From: JAFAMS01 sp963715815
Lineage (GTDB): Bacteria; Vulcanimicrobiota; Vulcanimicrobiia; Vulcanimicrobiales; Vulcanimicrobiaceae
Reading direction: 5' to 3'
Assembly: GCA_963715815.1 (NCBI GenBank)
Contig: OY970278.1
Location: 2,604,001 to 2,668,000, forward strand
DNA: 64,000 nucleotides
Within the stretch, counting starts at the first letter, position 1. Each line of letters opens with the position of its first letter. The notes under the pieces are model-generated. The model was not told the DNA's origin, did not search any database, and was given only the letters and a program-made list of their open reading frames with translations. The position numbers were made by a program, and so were the translations under genes. Below are positions 8,917 through 15,505 of this stretch, in pieces.

Positions 8917-9564
8917 ATGTCACTGGCTGAGATACTCGATCGCACGCGTACCGCTGCCGAAGCTAAGAGACCACCTGAAGTGGTCGCGGAGATGCACCGG
9001 GCGGTCGATGAGCTGCGCACGTCGGGAGCGCTCGAGCGAATCCTCAAGGTTGGTCAGCCGATGCCGGCTTTTCGCCTGCCGAATCAGGATGGACGTGAGA
9101 TCGATTCTGCGAGTTTTCTCGCAAAGGGTCCGCTCGTCGTCACGTTTTATCGGGGCAAATGGTGACCCTACTGTAATCTAGAGCTGTCAGCTCTAGGCCG
9201 CTCGTATAACGATATCCGCGCACTCGGCGCGGATCTTGTCGCGATTTCACCAACGACCCAAGAATTCGCGAAGGTCGTCCACGATCAGCATCGTCTGCCG
9301 TTCGACGTCCTCTCCGATCTGCACAACGATGTCGCAGGTCGCTTTGGTTTGGTGTTCCGGCTTCCCGATTATCTCGAAAAGATCTACAAGAGTTTTCCGC
9401 TGAACCTTCCGGATTACAACGCCGACGAATCGTGGACGTTGCCGATTCCGGCACGCTTCATCGTCTCAAAGGACGGCATCATCCGGAAGGTCGATGCAGA
9501 CCCGGATTACACGCGCCGCCCCGAGCCAGATGCGACCGTTGCGTTCCTTCGGGAACTGTGTTAG
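8917..9564 (+). CDS. AhpC/TSA-type peroxiredoxin-like selenoprotein, in-frame UGA at residue 83
   Basis: Read through TGA at 9163-9165, the frame gives a single 215-residue protein. SD GGAGGAG precedes ATG 8917. Residues 1-82 end 'GPLVVTFYRGKW' and the frame resumes at once with 'PYCNLELSALGRSYNDIR'. Cys-containing relatives read F-Y-R-G-x-W-C-P-Y-C-N at this point, so UGA falls exactly on the peroxidatic Cys, giving a U-x-x-C motif. Downstream sequence is fully family-like ('ADLVAISPTTQEF', 'LSDLHNDVAGRFGLVFRLP', 'SWTLPIPARFIVSKDGIIRKVDADPDYTRRPEP'). A hairpin right after the UGA fits a bacterial SECIS. Predicted role: thiol-dependent peroxide reduction. Automatic annotation would split it into two fragments (8917-9165 and from about 9349). 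Sec insertion needs selABCD elsewhere in the genome, not visible here. Confidence 0.88.
9166..9198 (+). promoter_or_regulatory. Bacterial SECIS-like element downstream of the UGA codon
   Basis: Directly 3' of the TGA lies a perfect 8-bp stem, CTAGAGCT-GTC-AGCTCTAG (9178-9196), closed by a GUC loop. The loop starts 20 nt after the UGA and its first base is G. Both match known rules for bacterial SECIS elements: apical loop roughly 16-37 nt from the UGA, and a G among the first two loop bases for SelB contact. The stem lies inside the coding sequence yet keeps the family-consistent residues. Confidence 0.8.
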
Positions 9565-9574
9565 GTTTGGCGCA

Positions 9575-9634
9575 ATGAACGCGTGCTGCGGAAAAATGGC
9601 CTGTTGTATGTCGCCCTTGCTAAGGTCGGCGTAG
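9575..9634 (+). CDS. Possible 19-residue Cys-rich small ORF after the selenoprotein
   Basis: ATG 9575 opens a short frame reading 'MNACCGKMACCMSPLLRSA', then TAG. Two Cys-Cys pairs in 19 residues is striking. It starts 11 nt after the selenoprotein stop and ends 30 nt before an intrinsic terminator. It could be a leader peptide that senses cysteine supply for the ATP-grasp gene downstream, a tiny metal- or thiol-binding peptide, or chance. No strong SD is visible, so confidence is low. Confidence 0.25.
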   Translation: MNACCGKMACCMSPLLRSA

Positions 9635-9664
9635 CGGTCGTTCGCGCAGCCTCTCAGGCTTCAC

Positions 9665-9700
9665 GAGCCCCTCGCCGAACGGCGGGGGCTCTTTGTTTTT
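9665..9700 (+). terminator. Intrinsic terminator after the selenoprotein gene
   Basis: Stem GAGCCCC/GGGGCTC (9665-9671 with 9685-9691) continues, past one unpaired T, as CGCC/GGCG around a GAAC tetraloop, followed by TTTGTTTTT. This is a strong Rho-independent terminator closing the selenoprotein transcript and, if the small Cys-rich ORF is a leader, a possible attenuator for the next gene. Confidence 0.85.
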
Positions 9701-9731
9701 CCACACTTACCTGAAGCCGATGAGGACAACC

Positions 9732-10723
9732 ATGCTCTCCGCAGAGCTATCGTTACACGCCGAACCGAAAATCTACATCATCCACGAAAACGATGCGTGG
9801 GTCGTGCCGCTGCACGCCGCGCTCGACGACCTGCATCTGCCGTACGAAGACATCTTCGTTGACACCGGGCTAATCGATTTTGCGCAAGCACCGCCACCGG
9901 GTGTCTTCTACAATCGCATGAGCGCATCGTCGCACACGCGCGATCATCGTTATGCGATCGAGTTAACCGACGTACTGCTTGCGTGGCTCGACGAACACGG
10001 ACGCCGTGTCGTCAACGGCCGCAAATCACTCGCGCTCGAACGCAGCAAGATCGCGCAATACGCGGCGCTCTCACGTTTCGACATTTGGACGCCGGCAACG
10101 CGCGCGGCTGTCGGCGATCAGGCGATCATCGCCGCAGCACAAACGTTCCAGGGACCATTCGTCGTCAAACCCAACCGCGGCGGCAAGGGCCTCGGCGTGC
10201 AGCTCTTCCGCAGCGTCGATGCGCTGGTCACGGCGCTTGGCGCCGGAGAGCTTCCGGCACCGATCGACGGCGTAACGCTCGTGCAACAGTACATCCACTC
10301 GCCGACGCCGACGATCACACGCATGGAGTTTATCGGGGGCGACTTCTTCTACGCAGTAAATGTCGACACGTCGCAAGGCTTCGAGCTCTGCCCGGCAGAC
10401 GTCTGCGCTCCGGACGCCGCAATCTGCGCTCCGCAAGAAGCACCGCGTCCGCGCTTTGCGATTCAGCCCGAGTTCGCGAGCCCGCTGATCGAGAAGTGCG
10501 AGGCGTTTCTCGCCGCCAACGATGCGCAAATCGCCGGAATCGAGTTCATCCAAGACGCAGCACGGCAGACCGTTCGTCTACGACGTGAACTTCAACACGA
10601 ACTACAATCCCGAAGCCGAAGCTTCAGCCGGCGAATACGGAATGAAGGCCATTGCTGCGGTATCTCGGCGCCGAGCTCTCGGCGATGAAACGGTGCGACA
10701 GGCTCCAGGTCCTGCAAATGTAA
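9732..10723 (+). CDS. ATP-grasp (RimK-like) ligase, interrupted by two single-base insertions
   Basis: Start ATG 9732 follows GAGGA at 9722-9726; an in-frame ATG at 9720 is the alternative, and anything earlier falls in the terminator. 'FVVKPNRGGKGLGVQLF' is the ATP-binding loop and 'IDGVTLVQQYIHSPTPTITRMEFIGGDFFYAVNVDTSQG' region pieces are typical of RimK/CphA-like peptide ligases. The frame breaks near 10556: after 'AGIEFIQD' the family sequence 'GRPFVYDVNFNTNYNPEAEASAG' continues one base later. It breaks again near 10660, where 'EYGMKAIAA' continues as 'YLGAELSAMKRCDRLQVLQM' ending at TAA 10721. Removing one base at each site gives a clean 329-residue protein. Probable sequence errors; otherwise a pseudogene. 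Substrate unknown. Confidence 0.75.
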
Positions 10724-10733
10724 ACTAGTCCGC

Positions 10734-11315
10734 ATGATTTCGAAATTGAATCTCGGCTGCGGCCAACGGCCGCTCGAAGGCTGGATCAATCTCGATCTTG
10801 TTGCGGGCGCCGGTGTTGACGTCGTCGCCGATCTGGATCGGTGCAGGACGCAGCCTCTTCCATTTCCGCCGGATCGATTCGACGAATTTTGGGGAAGCCA
10901 CGTTCTCGAACATCTGCGCGATCCAGTCCCGTTCATGCACGAGCTGTACCGAATCGCGAAACCGGACGCAACCGCGCTCTTTCTTCTTCCGTACGGTAGC
11001 AGTGACGACGCCTTCGAGGATCCCACGCACGTCCGGCCTTGGTTCGTCAACTCGTTCGCCGTATTCGCGCAGGTCGGGCCGAAGCCGCCGCCGCCCAACT
11101 ATCAAGCGGACTGGGTGACCGACGAGATCGTGCTCGACGTCGGAGCCGATTGGGCGCGCGGCAAGACCAATCAAGTCTTGCTCGACGAGGTCGATCGCTT
11201 TCGCAACGTCGTGAAGCAGATGCGCGTGCGTTTTCGCGCGCAAAAACCGGCACGCGCCGCAAGGCTCGCCCAAGTTCCCGTCTCGATTAATTTCAACTTT
11301 CCCGCGACGGCATGA
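10734..11315 (+). CDS. Class I SAM-dependent methyltransferase
   Basis: 193 residues, starting 10 bp after the ATP-grasp gene. The N-terminus 'KLNLGCGQRPLEGWINLDLV' is motif I, with the G-x-G SAM loop and the acidic end of beta-2. 'PLPFPPDRFDEFWGSHVLEHLRDPVPFMHELYRIAKPDA' is the Methyltransf_11-type segment containing the H-V-L-E-H motif, and 'ALFLLPYGSSDDAFEDPTHVRPW' holds a predicted active-site region common to small enzymes of this kind. Substrate unknown. Its stop overlaps the next gene's start (ATGA), and the next gene is a diverged paralogue. Confidence 0.82.
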   Translation: MISKLNLGCGQRPLEGWINLDLVAGAGVDVVADLDRCRTQPLPFPPDRFDEFWGSHVLEHLRDPVPFMHELYRIAKPDATALFLLPYGSSDDAFEDPTHVRPWFVNSFAVFAQVGPKPPPPNYQADWVTDEIVLDVGADWARGKTNQVLLDEVDRFRNVVKQMRVRFRAQKPARAARLAQVPVSINFNFPATA

Positions 11316-11881
11316 GCGGACATCTGCGCCTGGAATTCGATGCGGCGAGTTGGCATCCCGGCCACGTCGAGCTGATCGCTTCTAACGGCAGCGCGCAAAC
11401 CGCGATCGATGTGAGTGCCCGGAACCTCTCGCTCCCGTTTACTAACGACGCATTCTCAACGATCGAATGCGGCGACGTGTTGCGTTACGTTCCCGAGTCG
11501 CTTGCGTTCATGCAAGAGCTTCACCGGATCGCGTCCGCGGGCTGTACGGCGTCGTTCGTCTTGCCCGACATCTCGAGCGACGACGCATACTCCCCGGCGT
11601 TTCTGACGCGACCGTACACGCCCGTGAGCTTCATCTACTTCGGGCAACCGGCGTATCGGCGCGCCGACTACGACTATCACGGGGACTGGGTTATCGAAGA
11701 AGCGATCTACGTCGTGCCCCGTCAACGGTACGAAGGCGCGCCTATCGCGAGCGTTAAAGCGGTACTGGAACACGAGCGGAATCAGGCGCTTTGTTTCCTG
11801 ATCAATCTACGCGCCGTCAAACCGCTCCGCCGCCCGACGGATCCCCTTCCGCAGATCGACCCGAAGATAGTACTAGCCTGA
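11312..11881 (+). CDS. Degenerate methyltransferase-like paralogue lacking the SAM loop
   Basis: 189 residues, overlapping the upstream methyltransferase by 4 nt. The middle aligns block by block with that gene: 'NLSLPFTNDAFSTIECGDVLRYVPESLAFMQELHRIA' mirrors its 'PLPFPPDRFDEFWGSHVLEHLRDPVPFMHELYRIA', then 'FVLPDISSDDAYSPAFLTRPY' mirrors 'FLLPYGSSDDAFEDPTHVRPW'. The N-terminal G-x-G motif I is absent and the H-V-L-E-H motif has become D-V-L-R-Y. It is therefore probably not an active methyltransferase. A likely role is non-catalytic partner of the upstream enzyme in a heterodimer (inferred). No frameshift. Confidence 0.7.
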   Translation: MSGHLRLEFDAASWHPGHVELIASNGSAQTAIDVSARNLSLPFTNDAFSTIECGDVLRYVPESLAFMQELHRIASAGCTASFVLPDISSDDAYSPAFLTRPYTPVSFIYFGQPAYRRADYDYHGDWVIEEAIYVVPRQRYEGAPIASVKAVLEHERNQALCFLINLRAVKPLRRPTDPLPQIDPKIVLA

Positions 11882-11911
11882 TACCGAAGTCCACCCACGG
11901 AGGTAGTTCGC

Positions 11912-12846
11912 ATGTGTCTCGAATCGCCTTTCACGCGCGCTGATTTTCTCAAGGGCCTCGACCGCGACGGGTCTTGGGACGGCTGCGGCGCTCGCGCCGA
12001 TGGCGTCGTTTGCCGGAGCCGAGCAAATTGCGCAAGCCGGACCGCGCGTTCCGATCAGCGTTCGCTGGCTCGGGGGCGGCGTCACGGAGCTCTCGACGCC
12101 CGACAGCAAACAAATGATGCTGGTCGATGCATGGATCTGGAACAACGCCGGATTCGATCGGTTCAACCTCAAGAAGCCGCCCGAGCTATCCAGCGCTGCG
12201 GCATATGCCGATCACGTCGTCGCCCGGAAACCTGACGCGATTCTGGTTCTGCTCACGCACGACCACGGTGACCACATCGGCGACTATTTCGAGCTGCTCA
12301 AGACGCTGCACGAGCGCGGCTTGAACGTGAAGACGATGGGCTTCAGCGACCTGATGCGCTACGCACTCGTTCCGAAATTCAAAGAAGCCGGACTCGACGA
12401 AGCCGCGATCGTCGTGAATAGCGGCGCCGGCGGCAACATCGGCGGCGTCGGATCGCATGGTGGAATGCGCGCGGTCGTTGTTCCGGCTGTGCATTCGACG
12501 ACGTTCGGCTTGCCGTCAATCGGCTTCGTCGCGCAAATCGGCGGCTTAAACGTCTACGCGTCCGGCGACACCGATCTTTTCGGCGACATGGCGCTGATCG
12601 GACGGCGCTATAAACCGGATCTCGCGATCGTCTGCGCGGGGAACGGCGCGTTCACGATGGGCCCTTCGGACGCCGCCGAGGCGGTGCGCATGCTAGGTGC
12701 GTCGGTTGCAATTCCGGTACACTACGCGCACAACGGATCTCGTCATCGGCCCCGAAGCCGGCGATCGGTTCAAGGCCGAGATGTCGCGCATTTCACCGAA
12801 GACGCGCGTTGTCGTGATGAAGCCGGGAGAAACGACGCAAGTTTGA
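11912..12846 (+). CDS. Exported metallo-beta-lactamase-fold hydrolase, two single-base insertions
   Basis: SD GGAGG at 11899-11903 supports ATG 11912. The first 15 residues 'MCLESPFTRADFLKG' join, after one extra base near 11958, to 'STATGLGTAAALAPMASFAGAE' in the next frame, together forming a Tat-like signal (TRADFLKG). The MBL domain follows: 'LLTHDHGDHIGD' (HxHxDH metal motif), 'VVVPAVHSTTFG', 'NVYASGDTDLFGDM' and 'IPVHYAHN'. After another extra base near 12735 the C-terminus 'DLVIGPEAGDRFKAEMSRI' runs to TGA 12844-12846. Removing both bases gives 310 residues. The fold resembles UPF0173/UlaG-type hydrolases; substrate unknown. The stop overlaps the TTG start of the HD gene. Confidence 0.75.
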
Positions 12847-14096
12847 AGCGGATCTTCGATCCGATTCACCGGTTCATCGAGCTCGACGACGGCGAGATGC
12901 GGCTCGTCGGCTTGGTCGCGTTTCAGCGCTTGCGCCGGTTGCGGCAACTCGGGCTTGCGTATCTCGCGTTTCCATCCGCCGAGCATTCGCGTTTCACGCA
13001 CGCGCTCGGTGCGCTGGCGGTCGGCGAGCGCGTCTTTGCGACGCTGTGGCAGCACTCGTCGGAATTCTTCGCCGACGAAGCTGACTTTCAAAAGCAGCGC
13101 CGGCTGCTCCGCGCGAGTCTGCTTCTGCACGACATCGGGCACGGTCCGTTCTCGCATGCGTGCGAAGCCGTCCTCGGCCGCCGGCATGAAACGCGAACCG
13201 CAGCGATTCTCGCGCTTCCCGAAGTCCACCGCGCGCTCGACGGATATGGAGCTCGACTCATTCGAAGTGCTCTCGCTCGTTGCGGGAGGCGCGACGCGCT
13301 ATCCGGTGCTGCGCGAGCTGGTCAGCGGTCCGAACCTCGATTGCGATCGCATGGACTATTTGCTGCGCGACGCGTACTTCACCGGCGTTTCGGGCGGCAG
13401 CTACGACGTCGATCAGTTGATCGGCTCATTGCGCATCCTCGACGTCCGAGGCGAGCCATTACTTGGCGTCGACGGACGCGGCGTCGTTGCCCTCGAGTCC
13501 TTCGTCTTGGCGCGCTATATGATGTTCGCGACCGTGTATTTCCACCATACGACCCGGATGTTCGAACATGTACTTACAGCAAGCGCTCAGCGAGCTGTGG
13601 CCGGAACCCGCGAAGCTCGATCCGATCGACGAGTATCTCGCCTGGGACGATTTTCGCGTCTTTGACGCGCTGCGCGTGCTCAACACCGAATCCGCACGCG
13701 CATTGCGCGACCGCGTCACGCCCTACGCTCTGATCGCCGAATTCACGGCCGAGCGGGACCTGACCGTATTCGCCGCGCATGAACGGACATTGCGCGAACG
13801 ATGGGGGGATGCAATTTGGATCGATGCGCAGGAAGAACTGCTGCACCGCTTGCCGCTCGGCGTCCCAACGCTTTCCACCCACGCACACGACGCCGACGGT
13901 TTGGGTTGGTACGCGGCGCGGAATCGTGGATGCACGTGAGGCTTCCGATTTGATTGCGAAACTTTCAGGCAAGGCTTATTGGCGCAAGATTTTCGCCGAC
14001 AAGAAGCGCGTGCCGATCGATGAGGCGCGCGCGCTCTGCGGCGACATCGATGCACGCATGCGGCGTGAAAGCGAACCGCTTCCATTCGCACGATGA
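12843..14096 (+). CDS. HD-domain phosphohydrolase (COG1078-like), three single-base insertions
   Basis: TTG start overlaps the MBL stop (TTGA). Opening 'KRIFDPIHRFIELDDGEMRLV' and 'PSAEHSRFTHALGALAVG' are the COG1078 start and first His motif; 'LLLHDIGHGPFSHACE' holds the HD dyad. The frame then slips by one near 13245 ('EVHRALD' to 'MELDSFEVLSLVAGG'), continuing 'GPNLDCDRMDYLLRDAYFTG'. It slips again near 13570 ('HHTTRMFEH' to 'YLQQALSELWPEP') and once more between about 13880 and 13930, ending 'KAYWRKIFADKKRVP...LPFAR' at TGA 14094-14096. Without the three bases the protein is about 416 residues, normal for the family, which cleaves dNTPs or nucleotides. The apparent long open frame joining it to the MBL domain is an artefact of the insertions. 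Confidence 0.75.
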
Positions 14097-14923
14097 GCAT
14101 CAAGCTTGGACTCGGGCAACTGATCGTCGGAAGCGATAAAGCTCTCAACCGGCAAAATATTGCGGACGCGGCGATGACGGCTGCGCGGCACGGCGTGCGC
14201 CTGCTCGTCTTCCCCGAAGCATCGATGTACGGATTCGGGAAACCGAACGATCCGCTCGACGGTGCGGCCGAGCCGCTCGACGGCACATTCGTCTCGATGC
14301 TGCGCGAGCTCTCGCATCGCCACAATCTTTGGATTCTCGCCGGCATGTTCGAGCGGATCGACGGCGACAACCACGTCTACAACACGCTTGTCCTTACGGG
14401 CGACGACGGCCGGCTGCATGGCGTTTACCGAAAGATTCATCTCTACGATGCGTTCGGCTACAAAGAATCCGATCGCATGCGCGCCGGCAGCGGCGAGACA
14501 CTCGTGTTCATCGTCGACGGAATGTGCTTCGGCGCGATGACCTGCTACGATCTGCGTTTCCCTGAACTTGCCCGCAATCTCGTGCGCGACGGCGCACAAA
14601 CGCTGCTCTTACCGACGGCTTGGCTTGCGGGTCCGCTCAAAGAGATGCACCTTGCGACGCTGCTGCGTGCGCGCGCAATCGAGAATACAGTTTATCTCGG
14701 CGCCGCCGATCAATGTCCGCCGGGCTACTGCGGCAACAGCGTCTTATACGACCCACTCGGTGTGTGCGTCACTTCACTTGGTGAAGCGCCGGGTGTGGCT
14801 GTCGGAGAGCTCGATCCGCACCGCGTCGCGGAAGCGCGCAGCAAAAATCCGAGCTTAGATAATGGTAGAATCGATCTATACGCGCGGTGGAGCGAACGGA
14901 GTGCAGCGACGCCCAACAGGTAA
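14093..14923 (+). CDS. Carbon-nitrogen hydrolase (nitrilase superfamily)
   Basis: 276 residues, ATG overlapping the HD gene stop. The catalytic triad is intact: E42 in 'LLVFPEASMYG', K114 in 'GVYRKIHLYDAFGY' and C151 in 'FGAMTCYDLRFPELAR'. Domain length and the 'LYDAFGYKES' loop resemble Nit2/omega-amidase and related amidase branches more than true aliphatic nitrilases. The likely reaction is hydrolysis of an amide such as 2-oxo-glutaramate, with low certainty on substrate. It ends a run of overlapping plus-strand genes that starts at 9.7 kb. Confidence 0.87.
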   Translation: MSIKLGLGQLIVGSDKALNRQNIADAAMTAARHGVRLLVFPEASMYGFGKPNDPLDGAAEPLDGTFVSMLRELSHRHNLWILAGMFERIDGDNHVYNTLVLTGDDGRLHGVYRKIHLYDAFGYKESDRMRAGSGETLVFIVDGMCFGAMTCYDLRFPELARNLVRDGAQTLLLPTAWLAGPLKEMHLATLLRARAIENTVYLGAADQCPPGYCGNSVLYDPLGVCVTSLGEAPGVAVGELDPHRVAEARSKNPSLDNGRIDLYARWSERSAATPNR

Positions 14924-15005
14924 GCGGGCGAGGTGTTGATCTGCACGCATAGTTCTCTGCATAGATTGGGGTAAGGGGACTTCCGAAAGGAGCTCTCCTC
15001 CGAAA

Positions 15006-15461
15006 ATGAAACTTCGCACGCTGACTCTCACCTTGCTAACCGCTTTCGCGCTGACAACGGCATTCACGGCCTCGGCTCAGCCGGCTGCGGCGCAGCAAGC
15101 ATATGGACGCGCGAACGGTACGATCGCCGCTCGCGACGGGAGCAGCTTTACGCTGGGCAACGGCGAGACTGTGTTCATGCATCCGGGCACCGTGATCAAT
15201 CCAACAGGGACGGATCTTCAACCCGGTATGAGCGTGATGATCGTAGGACACTACAACGGCGACGGCACGATCAACGCTGACACGATCAACGTCGGTGCAC
15301 CGGTAAACTACTATCCGGCTCCGTCATATCATAACGGTTGGTACGATCGCGATGGCAATTGGCACGAAGGCCGTGCTGCTAACGGCTGGTACGACCCGAA
15401 CGGCAATTGGCACGCGTACTCGAACGGCTGGTACGATCAAAACGGAAACTGGCATCCGTAA
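15006..15461 (+). CDS. Exported small beta-rich protein with three C-terminal NGWYDxxGNWH repeats
   Basis: 151 residues. Signal peptide at 1-24 ('LTLLTAFALTTAFTASAQ'). Residues about 34-95 form a small beta domain ('GTIAARDGSSFTLGNGETVFMHPGTVINPTGTDLQPGMSVMIVG') that closely matches the protein at 17427 (shared 'V.L..G.T V.. .GT.INPTG..L..GM.V'). This looks like an OB/DUF5666-type fold. The last 45 residues are three copies of N-G-W-Y-D-x-x-G-N-W-H. Preceded by a possible AGGAG site, itself inside a short palindrome AGGAGCTCTCCT. Function unknown; envelope or surface protein. Confidence 0.72.
   Translation: MKLRTLTLTLLTAFALTTAFTASAQPAAAQQAYGRANGTIAARDGSSFTLGNGETVFMHPGTVINPTGTDLQPGMSVMIVGHYNGDGTINADTINVGAPVNYYPAPSYHNGWYDRDGNWHEGRAANGWYDPNGNWHAYSNGWYDQNGNWHP
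15333..15458 (+). repeat. Coding tandem repeat (NGWYDxxGNWH x3)
   Basis: Three imperfect in-frame copies of about 33 nt, spaced by short linkers, encode N-G-W-Y-D-R-D-G-N-W-H, N-G-W-Y-D-P-N-G-N-W-H and N-G-W-Y-D-Q-N-G-N-W-H. The third-base differences show that the copies are not from a very recent duplication. Confidence 0.8.
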
Positions 15462-15466
15462 AGATA

Positions 15467-15503
15467 GAAATCGCCCGGCGGTCTGCCGGGCGATTTCTTT
15501 TTC
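15467..15503. terminator. Intrinsic terminator between convergent genes
   Basis: A 13-bp perfect stem, GAAATCGCCCGGC (15467-15479) with its complement (15485-15497), around a GGTCT loop, followed by TTTTTCCCC on the plus strand. It terminates the repeat-protein gene. On the minus strand its 5' arm starts just after the sedolisin stop. Confidence 0.88.
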
Positions 15504-15505
15504 CC

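Noticed and set aside
8917..9165. Treating 8917-9165 as a complete 82-residue protein or the gene as a pseudogene
   Set aside because: The family sequence continues in the same frame immediately after the TGA and a SECIS-like stem follows.
9565..9665. tRNA-Sec or a glycine riboswitch (CTCTCAGG at 9651) in the gap after the selenoprotein
   Set aside because: No acceptor stem, T-loop or CCA pattern for a tRNA, and the 5' GGAGAG partner and central conserved bases of a glycine aptamer are missing.
12000..13733. A continuous open frame that would fuse the MBL hydrolase to an HD domain
   Set aside because: Family-specific C-terminal MBL sequence (ending at TGA 12844-12846) lies in the neighbouring frame and the HD gene has its own overlapping TTG start, so the fusion is produced by single-base insertions.
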